From Comamonadaceae bacterium (GTDB taxonomy: Bacteria > Pseudomonadota > Gammaproteobacteria > Burkholderiales > Burkholderiaceae_C): DNA of 34,102 nt. Both the position numbers and the translations under genes were made by a program. Below are positions 23,749-32,785 of this stretch, in pieces. The notes beneath the pieces are model-generated. The model saw nothing but the letters and a program-made list of their open reading frames with translations, had not been told where the DNA came from and did not search any database. The stretch spans positions 1 through 34,102 of the forward strand of contig JAIXOZ010000149.1 of NCBI GenBank assembly GCA_027486495.1, given 5' to 3'. How positions within the stretch are numbered: position 1 is the first letter of the stretch; each line of letters begins with the position of its first letter.

Positions 23749-25665
23749 TTATGAAGCCGTCTTGGCCTTGGGTTTGTTCACCAGGATTTCCACCTTGAAC
23801 TGGGACCGCAAATGGGCCAGGTAGGCCCCGGCTTCTGCGCTGCTCAGCAAACGGGCAAATTGCTCTCGGCTTTGGGCTTGCTGCTGCGCATTAGGCTCTT
23901 CACGCGCCACCACTTTGTTCACCCGCACCAAGGCGTAACCTTGCGCGCCCAGGTCCACACCCAGCAGGGCAGGCATGGCCGCAGCGTCTGCGCGAAGCGC
24001 TGCATCGACCAAGGCCTGGGGCATGCCCATCGTTTGGTCACGCGAGACGACCATGGCGTTGCCCACTTGGGCTTGGGCGGGTTGGGCTTTCCATTCGTTC
24101 AGTCGGGCCTGACCTTCGGCCTTGGCCAAAGTTTTCGCTTGTTCCAACAAGAATTGGGTGCGCACCGCCTCTTTGACATCGGCAAAAGGTCTTACAGCGG
24201 CTGCCCGGTAATTGACAATACGAGCTGATACCAAGGTGTTGTTGCCCAGCTCGATGGCGGCCGTGTTGCGGCGCTTGCTGATCGACTCCTCGGCAAACAA
24301 GGCTTCCAGAATTTTGGGGTTGGCCATCACGCCTTGAATTGCGGGCGTGGGTGTGCGGCCCAAGCCTTGTGCCTGCTGGATGCTGAGCTTGAGCTTGTCA
24401 GCCACGGGCTTGAAGGTGTCGGCCTGCTCGTAAACGCTGTTGCTGAAGGTCTCTGCCAGTTCAGCAAACTGACGCTTGGCTTGTTGCTCGCGCAAGTCAG
24501 CTTCGAGTTGCGGCCGCATGGCCTCCAGGCTGGGTGCAGCAGGCGCTTTGATGTCGGTCAGCTGAATAATGTGGAATCCGAACTCGGACTCGACGACGGC
24601 GCTGATGTCACCTTTTTTCAAGGCAAATACGGCCTCTTCAAATGACTTGACCATAGCCCCTTTGGCAAAAAAATCCAGGTCGCCACCGTTGGCCGCTGAA
24701 CCCGGGTCATCGGAATTTTTACGAGCCAAATCGGCAAAAGCTTTGGGGTCTTTGCGCACATCGGCGAGCAAGGCGTCGGCTTTGGCTCGGGCTTTTTCAC
24801 GGTCAGCTGCGGGCGCATCTTTGGCCGCATTGACCAGGATGTGACGGGCGCGGCGCTGCTCTTGACCAGACAGTCGTTGCAGGTTTTGCTCGTAGTAGGT
24901 TTTCACGTCCTGTTCGGGCAACTGGATGCTTTTGGCCAATGCTGCCGCATCGAGCACCAAGTATTCCACGTCGGCCGACTCTGGAGAGCGGAAACGCTCC
25001 GACTCGGCTTGGTAGAACTTCTCCAGATCGGCATCTGTGACCTGAACCTTGGCTGCGAAAGCGGCGGGATCAAATCGCTGGATCTGAATTTCTCTGCGCT
25101 GAAAAAAGGCCTGCAAAGCGGTGTCGGTTTGGCGCTGCGAAGCCACAGCCGAGGCCTGCAAGCTCGCCAAAACTTGTTGATTGGACAGGTCGCGGCGCAC
25201 ACGCGCTTCAAACATTTCAGGGGTCATACCCTGGCTGGCGGCCAGTTGACGGTAACGGTCCATGTCCAGCTTGCCGTCGGTGCCGCGCAGACTGGCGATC
25301 GAGGGGTCTTGCTGCAAGTAGTTGGCCAGCCGCTGGTCGCTGGTCACGAGCAACTGTTTTTCGGCAGCCACGGCGATCAAGCGGTCATTGACCATGCGCT
25401 CCAGACTGGCGTAACGGGCTTCTTCCGAACCCAGCAGCTTGGCATCGAGGTTGGGCGCAGAAGCGCGGATGCGGTCGACTTCCTGTTGGTGCATCGCATC
25501 CCACTCTTGCTGGGTGATCTCCTGGTCGCCAACTTTGGCAACCACGGCACCGCGGTCACTCATGCTGCTGTAGCCGTCCACGCCAAACAATACAAACGAG
25601 GGAATGATCAGCAAAACCAGCAAGCCCATCAGGATCTTGGAATTGTTGCGGATGGTGTCAAACAT
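23749..25665 (-). CDS. ppiD: Peptidyl-prolyl isomerase PpiD (SurA-like periplasmic chaperone)
   Basis: A 638-residue inner-membrane-anchored periplasmic folding factor. Residues 11-29 form the single membrane anchor (ILMGLLVLLIIPSFVLFGV) after a short cytoplasmic MFDTIRNNSK. A SurA-like N-terminal chaperone domain follows (about 36-200). A parvulin domain lies at about 268-360 (ARHILVNAAKD, GGDLDFFAKGAMVKSFEEAVFAL, EFGFHIIQLTDI, with the usual His and Phe residues). The C-terminal region completes the SurA-like fold. PpiD works at the exit of the SecYEG channel. Length is normal. The hupB-ppiD order matches enterobacteria, here with tRNA-Val in between. Confidence 0.95.
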   Translation of the reverse strand: MFDTIRNNSKILMGLLVLLIIPSFVLFGVDGYSSMSDRGAVVAKVGDQEITQQEWDAMHQQEVDRIRASAPNLDAKLLGSEEARYASLERMVNDRLIAVAAEKQLLVTSDQRLANYLQQDPSIASLRGTDGKLDMDRYRQLAASQGMTPEMFEARVRRDLSNQQVLASLQASAVASQRQTDTALQAFFQRREIQIQRFDPAAFAAKVQVTDADLEKFYQAESERFRSPESADVEYLVLDAAALAKSIQLPEQDVKTYYEQNLQRLSGQEQRRARHILVNAAKDAPAADREKARAKADALLADVRKDPKAFADLARKNSDDPGSAANGGDLDFFAKGAMVKSFEEAVFALKKGDISAVVESEFGFHIIQLTDIKAPAAPSLEAMRPQLEADLREQQAKRQFAELAETFSNSVYEQADTFKPVADKLKLSIQQAQGLGRTPTPAIQGVMANPKILEALFAEESISKRRNTAAIELGNNTLVSARIVNYRAAAVRPFADVKEAVRTQFLLEQAKTLAKAEGQARLNEWKAQPAQAQVGNAMVVSRDQTMGMPQALVDAALRADAAAMPALLGVDLGAQGYALVRVNKVVAREEPNAQQQAQSREQFARLLSSAEAGAYLAHLRSQFKVEILVNKPKAKTAS

Positions 25666-25689
25666 GTTTGAAGTCTCGGGTTGTCAATA

Positions 25690-25718
25690 AAAAAGGCGAA
25701 CCTGGGGTTCGCCTTTGT
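25690..25718 (-). terminator. Rho-independent terminator after tRNA-Val
   Basis: GGCGAACC (25695-25702) pairs perfectly with GGTTCGCC (25706-25713) around a TGG loop. On the minus strand the stem is followed by a T-run (complement of the A-run at 25688-25694). It ends the tRNA-Val transcript and separates it from ppiD, which begins 25 bp further on. Confidence 0.88.
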
Positions 25719-25726
25719 TTGAGAGG

Positions 25727-25802
25727 TGGTGGGCGCTGACGGTCTCGAACCGCCGACCTACTCCGTGTAAAGGAGCCGCTCTACCAACTGAGCTAAGCGC
25801 CC
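25727..25802 (-). tRNA. tRNA-Val (UAC anticodon)
   Basis: A 76-nt cloverleaf with acceptor GGGCGCT/AGCGCCC, D-loop AGCTCAGTTGGTAGAGC, anticodon loop TTTACAC carrying TAC, T-loop GGTTCGAGACC and an encoded CCA. It lies 14 bp after the hupB stop codon on the same strand, so it is probably cut from a joint hupB-tRNA transcript. Confidence 0.97.
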
Positions 25803-25816
25803 TCTCACATGTGTTT

Positions 25817-26089
25817 TCAGTTCAACGCGTCTTTCAGACCCTTGCCTGGACGGAACTTTGGCACATTGGCTTTCTTGATTTTAATCGCAGCGCCGGTGCG
25901 GGGGTTGCGGCCAGTGCGAGCAGCACGTTTGCCTACGGCAAAAGTGCCAAAACCCACCAGGGAAACTGTGCCGCCTTTTTTCAATGTGGTGCGTACTGCA
26001 CCAATGGTAGCTTCAAGAGCGCGACCGGCCGCAGCCTTCGACAGGTCAGCTTGCTTGGCAATATGTTCGATCAGTTCTGTTTTGTTCAC
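25817..26089 (-). CDS. hupB: DNA-binding protein HU
   Basis: A 90-residue histone-like protein that bends DNA as a dimer. It begins [20 protein letters not shown] and carries the DNA-binding arm region [21 protein letters not shown] (about 46-66) and the C-terminal [15 protein letters not shown]. The start is a GTG at 26089 with AGAGG 6-7 bp upstream; the open frame continues upstream, but that part does not belong to HU. The leader between 26170 and 26250 contains three inverted repeats. In enterobacteria lon precedes hupB; here a tartrate dehydrogenase gene lies upstream. Confidence 0.96.
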   Translation of the reverse strand: MNKTELIEHIAKQADLSKAAAGRALEATIGAVRTTLKKGGTVSLVGFGTFAVGKRAARTGRNPRTGAAIKIKKANVPKFRPGKGLKDALN

Positions 26090-26176
26090 AAAAAACCTCT
26101 GGGTGTTAGTGCCGGAAAGACCGACGTTTGGACTGAGATCGGCATCAACAGCTTGGACATGTTGATGAAACTTATC

Positions 26177-26249
26177 CAGACACAGAATGTCTGAAGAGAT
26201 TAAACACAGACCTTTTGGGTCTGTCAATCGGATCGAACCGCGGTTCGAT
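26177..26249 (-). promoter_or_regulatory. Three consecutive inverted repeats in the hupB leader
   Basis: CAGACA (26177-26182) pairs with TGTCTG (26188-26193). ACAGACC (26206-26212) pairs with GGTCTGT (26218-26224). ATCGAACCGCGGTTCGAT (26232-26249) is an uninterrupted 18-bp palindrome. The first two share the arm CAGAC. None is followed by a T-run, so they do not look like terminators. They could be protein-binding sites or RNA hairpins of the hupB leader. Confidence 0.55.
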
Positions 26250-26372
26250 GGGATGTGAATTTTAGCCTTGAAAGTACTACTTACAAAAGGGCTGGCGAGT
26301 TTTTTCCCGGACAACCGAGCGTTTGCGCAATAGTGATATTTTTGTTGATTTCACCAATAAAAACAGCCCCCC

Positions 26373-27458
26373 TCAAAGCGCCTGAGCAATGGCCCGACCG
26401 ACATCTTCCGTAGAGGCATTGCCACCCAAATCGGGCGTTCGTGGCGCATCAGCACCCGCAGCAAGCACCTTTTCAATGGCGCCGAGCACAGCATCGTGCG
26501 CGTCTTTGTGGCCCAAAAACTCGAGCATCATGGCACCGCACCAAATCTGGCCAATCGGGTTGGCAATGCCTTTGCCCGCAATGTCTGGCGCCGAGCCGTG
26601 CACAGGCTCAAACAGCGATGGAAATTTGCGGTCGGGGTTGAGGTTGGCACTGGGCGCAATGCCAATCGTGCCGGTGCAAGCGGGCCCCAAATCGCTCAGG
26701 ATGTCGCCAAACAAATTGCTGGCCACCACCACATCAAAAAAGTCGGGGCGCTGCACAAAGTGCGCCGTGAGGATGTCGATGTGGAACTTATCCACATTGA
26801 TGCTGGGATAGGCCTTGGCCATCTCGGCCACGCGCTCGTCCCAATAGGGCATGGTGATGGCGATGCCATTCGATTTGGTGGCGCTGGTCAGGTGCTTTTT
26901 GGGGCGGGTTTGAGCCAACTCAAAGGCAAACTTGAGCACACGGTCCACGCCGATGCGGGTCATGATGGATTCTTGCATCACGATCTCGCGATCGGTGCCC
27001 GGGAACATGCGCCCACCCACGCTGGAGTATTCGCCCTCGGTATTTTCACGCACGATGTACATGTCGATCTCGCCGGGCTGGCGCGCACTGCCATCGCGGC
27101 GCACCACGGGGGCGATGATGCCGGGCATCAAGCGCGCAGGCCGCAGGTTGATGTACTGGTCAAACTCCCGGCGAAACAAGAGCAGCGAGCCCCACAGCGA
27201 AACATGGTCGGCAATTTTGTCGGGCCAGCCCACCGCGCCAAAGTACAAGGCATCGTGGCCGCCGATCAGGTCTTTCCAGTTGTCGGGCAGCATCTGACCA
27301 TGCTTTTCGCAAAAGTCCCAGCTGGAAAAATCGAAATGGTCAAAGTGCAGGTCGATGCCAAACTTGCGAGCGGCAGCATCCATGACACGCAAGCCCTCGG
27401 GCATCACCTCTTTGCCAATGCCGTCTCCTGGGATCACGGCGATACGGTGTCGGGTCAT
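26373..27458 (-). CDS. Tartrate dehydrogenase / D-malate dehydrogenase (isopropylmalate dehydrogenase family)
   Basis: A 361-residue NAD-dependent beta-decarboxylating dehydrogenase. The family start IAVIPGDGIGKEVMPEG, the substrate-loop region WGSLLLFRREFDQYINLRPARL (quoted in parts, about residues 88-110), ENTEGEYSSVGGR and the metal-site segment NLFGDILSDLGPACTGTIG are present. The WGSLLLFRR form, instead of the leucine-pathway helix of LeuB, is typical of tartrate dehydrogenase/decarboxylase and D-malate dehydrogenase (ttuC, dmlA). It oxidises tartrate, D-malate or a related hydroxy acid. It stands alone, with 94 bp to the next gene upstream. Confidence 0.9.
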   Translation of the reverse strand: MTRHRIAVIPGDGIGKEVMPEGLRVMDAAARKFGIDLHFDHFDFSSWDFCEKHGQMLPDNWKDLIGGHDALYFGAVGWPDKIADHVSLWGSLLLFRREFDQYINLRPARLMPGIIAPVVRRDGSARQPGEIDMYIVRENTEGEYSSVGGRMFPGTDREIVMQESIMTRIGVDRVLKFAFELAQTRPKKHLTSATKSNGIAITMPYWDERVAEMAKAYPSINVDKFHIDILTAHFVQRPDFFDVVVASNLFGDILSDLGPACTGTIGIAPSANLNPDRKFPSLFEPVHGSAPDIAGKGIANPIGQIWCGAMMLEFLGHKDAHDAVLGAIEKVLAAGADAPRTPDLGGNASTEDVGRAIAQAL

Positions 27459-27552
27459 GGGGTGTCCTTTGTCAAATCAATTCAGTGGTGGCAGCGCATG
27501 AAGGCTGCTTTGGGAAAACGGGGAGCATACAAGCTACTTTCCGACCCCGGGT

Positions 27553-28461
27553 TCACCGAGGTGACCCGCGAACGACCAAACTCACACCCACAGCCGTCAG
27601 CGCCGTACCCACCAAGGTGGCAGCGGTGATGGTTTCGCCAAACAGCAGCCAGGCCAAGATGGCGGTGGTGGGCGGCACCAGGTACATCAAACTGGTCACC
27701 GAGGCGGCAGCCCCGCGCTGAATCAGCATATACAGCAGCGAACTACCGCCCAAGGTGAGCCCCAACACCGACCAGGCCATGGCCCCGGCCAGCTCCGCGT
27801 TCCAGCGCATGGCTTCGGGCTCGGCCAGCGCCAAGGGCAAGGTGACAACGAATGCGACCATCAACTGCACCGTGTTGGCCGAGCGCACATCGCAAGGCTG
27901 GACAAAGCGTTTTTGGTAAAGCGTGCCGATGGTGATGCTCAACAAAGCCCCCACGGCAAAAGCCATGTTGACGGGCGTGACGTGGTCCATGGGCGAGCCC
28001 AAAGTGAGCTTGCGCCAGACCACCATGAGCAGGCCCACAAAACCCAAAGTCAAACCCAGCCACTGGCGTGGCGTGACGCCCGGCTGGTCCGATCCGCGCA
28101 AACTATAGGACAGCCAAATCGCCGTGAGCACCGGCTGGAAACCCACGATGAGCGAAGACAGGCCCGAGCCCATGCCCATCTTGACCGCAGCCCATACACC
28201 GCCCAGATACCCGGCATGCATCAGGATGCCGGTGACCGACAAATGCAGCCACTGCATGCGGTTTTGGGGCCATTTCACCTGCGCCAACGCGATCCAAAAC
28301 AAGAAACACGCGACCGACAAAAGGTAGCGCACCAGCAAAAAACTGAACGGCGGGGAATGGGGCATGCCGTAGCGCGCCACGATGAAGCCGGTGCTCCAAA
28401 TCAACACAAACACCACCGGCGTGGCCTGTAGCCACGCCGTGCGCTGCTGCGCGGCGGTCAT
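27553..28461 (-). CDS. EamA/DMT family transporter
   Basis: A 302-residue inner-membrane protein with about ten hydrophobic helices arranged as two EamA repeats (about 10-145 and 160-295). It starts after TAAQQRTAWLQATPVVFVLIWSTGF, the usual DMT-transporter opening. These proteins export metabolites such as amino acids; the substrate cannot be read. Its ATG overlaps the pgsA stop (ATGA), so it is translated from the pgsA transcript. Confidence 0.9.
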   Translation of the reverse strand: MTAAQQRTAWLQATPVVFVLIWSTGFIVARYGMPHSPPFSFLLVRYLLSVACFLFWIALAQVKWPQNRMQWLHLSVTGILMHAGYLGGVWAAVKMGMGSGLSSLIVGFQPVLTAIWLSYSLRGSDQPGVTPRQWLGLTLGFVGLLMVVWRKLTLGSPMDHVTPVNMAFAVGALLSITIGTLYQKRFVQPCDVRSANTVQLMVAFVVTLPLALAEPEAMRWNAELAGAMAWSVLGLTLGGSSLLYMLIQRGAAASVTSLMYLVPPTTAILAWLLFGETITAATLVGTALTAVGVSLVVRGSPR

Positions 28462-29027
28462 TTGACCCGGGCCCGTATCTCAGGCAAGGCCTTGCGCATG
28501 TAATAGACCATGGACCAGATGGTCAGGATGGCTGCGACCAGGATCAGCACCGCACCCCAGTCGCGGGTGTCGATCGCACCGAACAAAATCCCGTCATACA
28601 ACAAGAAGGGAATGGCCACCATCTGCACTGTGGTCTTGAGCTTGCCCACCATGTGCACCGCCACGCTCTTGCCTGCGCCAATTTGGGCCATCCACTCTCG
28701 CAGCGATGAAATCGCGATCTCGCGGCCAATGATGACCAGCGCAATCAGCACATGCACCCGGTTCATGTGCACCAAAATCAGCAAAGCCGCACAGACCAAA
28801 AACTTGTCGGCCACCGGGTCCAAAAAAGCCCCGAAGGCCGAGGTCTGGTTGAGCTTGCGTGCCAAAAAGCCGTCCAGCCAGTCGGTCAGGGCGAACAAGA
28901 CAAACATGACCGTGGCAATGAGGTTTTGGGTCTCCACCGTCAAACTGTCAAGGTAGTAAACGCCGATGATCAATGGAATCGCGACAATGCGCGTCCAGGT
29001 CATGATGGTGGGAATGGTGAAAAACAT
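28458..29027 (-). CDS. pgsA: CDP-diacylglycerol-glycerol-3-phosphate 3-phosphatidyltransferase
   Basis: A 189-residue membrane enzyme that makes phosphatidylglycerol phosphate, the committed step to phosphatidylglycerol and cardiolipin. The CDP-alcohol phosphotransferase motif is complete: Asp49, Asp52-Gly53, Ala56-Arg57, Gly66, Asp70, Asp74 (DWLDGFLAR...GAFLDPVADK). Several hydrophobic helices surround it. The start at 29027 (MFFTIPTIMTWTRI) is the normal N-terminus; a TTG at 29054 would add nine residues. It lies 53 bp downstream of uvrC, the same pairing as in E. coli and many other proteobacteria. Confidence 0.95.
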   Translation of the reverse strand: MFFTIPTIMTWTRIVAIPLIIGVYYLDSLTVETQNLIATVMFVLFALTDWLDGFLARKLNQTSAFGAFLDPVADKFLVCAALLILVHMNRVHVLIALVIIGREIAISSLREWMAQIGAGKSVAVHMVGKLKTTVQMVAIPFLLYDGILFGAIDTRDWGAVLILVAAILTIWSMVYYMRKALPEIRARVK

Positions 29028-29080
29028 GCTGATGATTGTGGCACGCTCAGCCAACGCCTTGATGACAAACGTTCAAGGGC

Positions 29081-31021
29081 TTAATGCAAAGCGTTGTAAA
29101 TGGTCTCGGCCAATTCGCGCGAAATGCCTTCCACGCCCAGCAAGTCTTCCACGCTGGCACTTTCCACACCCCGCACGCCCCCAAAGCGCTGGAGCAATTT
29201 GGCCCGTTTGCGCGGCCCGATGCCCGGGATTTCCTCGATCTTGCTGCCCCCCATGCGCACCTTGGCACGCTGGGCCCGCATGCCCGTGATGGCAAAGCGG
29301 TGCGCCTCGTCTCGGATTTGGGCCACCAGCATGAGCGCTGCCGAATCCTTGCCCAAGTAGACCTTCTCGCGGCCATCGGCAAACACCAGCTCTTCCAGGC
29401 CCACCTTGCGGCCCTCGCCTTTTTCCACGCCCACAATGCGCGACAAATCCAGGCCCAGCTGGGTGAACACTTCACGCGCCATCGACACCTGGCCCTTACC
29501 CCCGTCGATCAGCACGATGTCGGGCAGGCGGGCCGTGCCCTCCGCGCTGCGCAAAGCCTCAGCCAGTTTGCTGTAACGGCGCATCAGCACCTGGTGCATG
29601 GCCGCGTAATCGTCGCCCGGCGTGATGCCTTCGATGTTGTAGCGGCGGTATTCGCTGCTTTGCATCTTGTGCTGGCGAAACACCACACAAGACGCCTGCG
29701 TGTTCTCACCCGCCGTGTGCGAGATGTCAAAACACTCCACATGCAAAGCGTCCAGATCGTCCGGGGCCAAATCCAGCGCCTCGGCCAGCGCTCGGGTGCG
29801 GGCCTGCTGAGAGCCCTCTTCGGCCAGCAAACGGGCCAACTGAATATCGGCGTTTTTCTCGCTCATCTCCAGCCACACCCGGCGCTGCTCGCGCGGGTTG
29901 TGCACGGCGGCAATCTTGTAGCCCGCTTGTTGCGATAAGGCCGCCAGCAAGGCTTTGTCCACCGCCACGCTGGTGATCAAGGCCGCTGGCACCGGAATGC
30001 CGATGTAATGCTGCGCCAAAAAGGCCTCCAGCACTTGCTGCTCCACCGGGCGCTGCAGTTCGGCATCGTCCTCCACCGACTGCAAGGCATGGGCGTCTTC
30101 CACATGCGCCGGAAAATACGCCCGATCGCCCAAATGGCGACCGCCGCGCACCATGGCCAGGTTCACGCAGGCGCGCCCGCCCAGCACCCGCACCGCCAAA
30201 ATATCCACATCGGTGTCCGTGCCCGTGTCCACCGACTGCTGATGCAACACCCGCGACAAAGCCGTCATTTGGTTGCGCACCTCGGCCGCTTGCTCAAACG
30301 CCAAGCGCTCGGCGTGCGCCATCATGCGCGCTTCCATCTCTTGCAACAACGCTTGGGTTTCGCCTTTCAAAAACCGCTCGGCATGCTGCACATCGTCGGC
30401 ATAAGCCTGCGGGCTGATCAGATTCACGCAGGGCCCCGAGCAGCGCTTGATCTGGTACAGCAAACACGGCCGGGTGCGGTTGGCAAACACCGTGTCTTCG
30501 CAAGTGCGCAGGCGAAACACTTTTTGCAAGAGCTGAATCGTCTCCTTAACGGCCCAAGCACTGGGAAACGGCCCGAAATACCGGTGCTTTTTCTCAACCG
30601 AGCCCCGGTAATACGCCACGCGGGGAAAGGTTTGCGGCTCGGGCGCACCCGAAGCGCTTGGCACGGCCTTCAAAAACAGCGTGCCGTTGCCCGTGAGCTT
30701 GAGGTAGGGGTAGGTCTTATCGTCCCGAAACAGGATGTTGAAACGCGGGCTGAGCGTCTTGATGAGGTTGTTTTCGAGCAGCAGTGCCTCGGCCTCGGAG
30801 CGCACCACGGTGGTCTCTAGGCGGGCGATCTTGCTGACCATGTGGCCAATGCGCGTGCCGCCATGGTCCTTCTGGAAATAGCTCGACACCCGCTTTTTGA
30901 GCTGCTTGGCCTTGCCCACATACAGCACGTTGCCCTGCGCATCAAAGTAGCGGTAAACCCCCGGCAAAGCCGGGAGCGCGGCCACCTGGGCCAGCAAGGA
31001 TTCGTCATGTTCCGCTGTCAT
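29081..31021 (-). CDS. uvrC: UvrABC nucleotide-excision repair subunit UvrC
   Basis: A 646-residue nuclease that makes the 3' and 5' incisions around DNA lesions with UvrB. Domains in order: GIY-YIG nuclease (about 16-95: [20 protein letters not shown]), a UVR helix pair that binds UvrB (about 205-240), the RNase H-like nuclease (about 390-560, with VECFDISH and VLIDGGKGQ) and a C-terminal helix-hairpin-helix tandem ([35 protein letters not shown]). Length and all domains are normal. Confidence 0.97.
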   Translation of the reverse strand: MTAEHDESLLAQVAALPALPGVYRYFDAQGNVLYVGKAKQLKKRVSSYFQKDHGGTRIGHMVSKIARLETTVVRSEAEALLLENNLIKTLSPRFNILFRDDKTYPYLKLTGNGTLFLKAVPSASGAPEPQTFPRVAYYRGSVEKKHRYFGPFPSAWAVKETIQLLQKVFRLRTCEDTVFANRTRPCLLYQIKRCSGPCVNLISPQAYADDVQHAERFLKGETQALLQEMEARMMAHAERLAFEQAAEVRNQMTALSRVLHQQSVDTGTDTDVDILAVRVLGGRACVNLAMVRGGRHLGDRAYFPAHVEDAHALQSVEDDAELQRPVEQQVLEAFLAQHYIGIPVPAALITSVAVDKALLAALSQQAGYKIAAVHNPREQRRVWLEMSEKNADIQLARLLAEEGSQQARTRALAEALDLAPDDLDALHVECFDISHTAGENTQASCVVFRQHKMQSSEYRRYNIEGITPGDDYAAMHQVLMRRYSKLAEALRSAEGTARLPDIVLIDGGKGQVSMAREVFTQLGLDLSRIVGVEKGEGRKVGLEELVFADGREKVYLGKDSAALMLVAQIRDEAHRFAITGMRAQRAKVRMGGSKIEEIPGIGPRKRAKLLQRFGGVRGVESASVEDLLGVEGISRELAETIYNALH

Positions 31022-31092
31022 GGCGCGTATTGTGACGGCGAATTCACCCGCCCTGCTGTATTGACTCTGTGATACCCAATTTGGAACGTGTC

Positions 31093-31113
31093 ATACCCGA
31101 CTTGATCGGGTAT
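31093..31113. repeat. Small palindromic repeat, ATACCCGA-N5-TCGGGTAT
   Basis: An 8-bp perfect inverted repeat with a 5-base loop between the divergent uvrC and earP genes. Its flanks (GTC before, CCATT after) resemble the dispersed GTCATNCCCG...CGGGNATCC elements found in many proteobacterial genomes, such as neisserial dRS3-type repeats. Only one copy is in this window. Confidence 0.55.
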
Positions 31114-31156
31114 CCATTTCCGACGAAGGCAGAAAGCCAAGCGACAATCCCCCACT

Positions 31157-32227
31157 ATGAACACGCATAGGCTTTGGGACATTTTCTGCACCGTCATCGA
31201 CAACCACGGCGACCTTGGCGTGTGCTGGCGCCTGACGCGCCAGCTGCTGGCCCAAGGCCAATCGGTGCGCCTGTGGGTGGACGACGCCTCGGCCCTTGTC
31301 TGGATGGCCCCTGACGCCCACGCCCAGCCCAATCTGCAAGTGCTGCCCTGGGCCGCCGCCAGCCAAAACGAGGTGCTGAAAAGCTTGAAGCCCGCCGACG
31401 TGTGGATCGAAGCCTTTGGCTGCACCCTGCCCGAAGCCTTTGTGGCCCACGGTGTTGCCACGCACCCGCAACAACCGGCTTGGATCAACCTCGAATACCT
31501 CAGCGCCGAAGACTGGGTGCCGCGCATGCACAACATGCCCTCGCCCGTGATGAGCGGCCCGGCCAAAGGCTGGACCAAGCGCTTTTTCTACCCCGGCTTC
31601 ACGGCAGACACGGGCGGTCTGCTGCGCGAAACCGATTTGCAGGAACGGCAACAACGCTTTGACCGCGCAGCCTGGCGTCAGCAACACGCCCCCCACTTGG
31701 CACCGGGCGGCCAGCTGATCAGCCTGTTCTGCTACGAACCCGCCGCCCTGCCCCAGCTGCTGGCCCAACTGGTGGGCACGCCCCAGCACCTGCTCGTCAC
31801 CCCCGGTCGCCCGCTGGCGGCGGTGCATCAAGCGCTGGCCCACATGCCGATTCACCCCAGCTGGAGCGCCCTGCCCTACACAACCCAAAACGGCTTCGAC
31901 GACATGCTCTGGGCCTGCGACCTCAACTTTGTGCGCGGTGAAGACTCGCTGGTGCGGGCGCTATGGGCAGGCCAACCTTTCATTTGGCACATCTACCCAC
32001 AAGACGACAACGCGCACCATGCCAAGCTGGAGGCGTTTTTGGATTGGATGCAGGCGCCGGAGAGTCTGCGGCGGGCGCATCGGGTTTGGAATGGAATGGA
32101 AGCGGGTGAATGGCCTACGCTTAATGCAGGCGCGCTGGCAGACTGGACGGCAGATGCGCAGACCGCGCGACAACAGCTGCTTCAACAAACCGACTTGGTC
32201 AGCCAACTGCGATCACTTGTCGTGTAA
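31157..32227 (+). CDS. earP: Elongation factor P arginine rhamnosyltransferase EarP
   Basis: A 356-residue inverting glycosyltransferase (GT-B fold, GT104) that transfers rhamnose from dTDP-rhamnose to the conserved arginine of EF-P, which relieves stalling at polyproline. The family opening LWDIFCTVIDNHGDLGVCWRLTRQL carries the catalytic-site Asp residues. The C-terminal nucleotide-sugar part includes the DLNFVRGEDSLVRALWAGQPFIWHIYPQ region (quoted in parts, about 255-285), with the Glu of RGEDS. Its usual neighbour efp is missing; an unrelated antisense tail overlaps the last 15 bp. Length is slightly below the usual 370-380. Confidence 0.95.
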   Translation: MNTHRLWDIFCTVIDNHGDLGVCWRLTRQLLAQGQSVRLWVDDASALVWMAPDAHAQPNLQVLPWAAASQNEVLKSLKPADVWIEAFGCTLPEAFVAHGVATHPQQPAWINLEYLSAEDWVPRMHNMPSPVMSGPAKGWTKRFFYPGFTADTGGLLRETDLQERQQRFDRAAWRQQHAPHLAPGGQLISLFCYEPAALPQLLAQLVGTPQHLLVTPGRPLAAVHQALAHMPIHPSWSALPYTTQNGFDDMLWACDLNFVRGEDSLVRALWAGQPFIWHIYPQDDNAHHAKLEAFLDWMQAPESLRRAHRVWNGMEAGEWPTLNAGALADWTADAQTARQQLLQQTDLVSQLRSLVV

Positions 32228-32332
32228 CCACATGCGCAGCACCTTGACGGTGTTCTGCTCGGCCAGCAGCTCCTGCGCTTTGGGCTTGATCACGGCCGAA
32301 CGCTGCAAGCGCGGACGCGTCTTATGGCAACG
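32213..32332 (-). pseudogene. Orphan C-terminal coding tail of an unidentified gene
   Basis: In the minus frame 40 codons without stop end at TGA 32213-32215 and read, near the end, KAQELLAEQNTVKVLRMWL followed by HDK. The charged, helical, codon-biased sequence looks like a real protein C-terminus rather than chance. Upstream it runs directly, in the same frame, into the TAG of the VOC gene (32333-32335). It overlaps the end of earP. The parent gene is not recognised. It may be what remains after an insertion or deletion replaced the 5' part. Confidence 0.45.
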
Positions 32333-32734
32333 CTATGCGGCACTGTTGTTGCCCCAGACTGCCCTTTGAATGACAAGCCTGTAACCATCGCGGTCTTCAA
32401 AGGTGCGCCCACTCTGGGCCCAGTATGGATTGAAGGACTGAACTTCCCGGAATCCGGCCGCGAGCATACGGCTGCATCTTTGCTCCCATTCTTCGGCCTT
32501 GGGGAGGTAAAAAACAAGCAGATCTTCTTGTGTGGGCGATGGCTGTATGGGATGGATGCGACAGAACGTGAACTCAAAGTGATGGTCTTGCGCGCTGGTG
32601 CCGAGCATGATTCCATCGAATCCATCGTGATCATTAAATTCGCCGAGGATCTCCAGTTCGAGGCCCTGTATGTACATGGCCGCGGTGGCAGAAAGATCCG
32701 TGACGGGGCGAGCGATTCGAAGCTGGGTGCGCAT
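32333..32734 (-). CDS. VOC (glyoxalase/bleomycin-resistance) family protein
   Basis: A 133-residue single-module VOC protein (MRTQLRIARPVTDLSATAAMYIQGLELEILGEF at the start, quoted in parts). It has the paired beta-alpha-beta-beta-beta layout, with HHFEFTF at mid-length and the C-terminal FEDRDGYRLVIQRA. VOC proteins bind a metal through His and Glu side chains and act as lyases, dioxygenases or binding proteins; this one has no specific assignment. ATG 32734 gives the family N-terminus; an ATG at 32776 would add 14 residues. It follows the broken DUF6506-like gene on the same strand. Confidence 0.8.
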   Translation of the reverse strand: MRTQLRIARPVTDLSATAAMYIQGLELEILGEFNDHDGFDGIMLGTSAQDHHFEFTFCRIHPIQPSPTQEDLLVFYLPKAEEWEQRCSRMLAAGFREVQSFNPYWAQSGRTFEDRDGYRLVIQRAVWGNNSAA

Positions 32735-32785
32735 AGCGGGTTCAAACGGATCAGGTCGCGACTTCGCGCGTCCCATTCTTATTCG

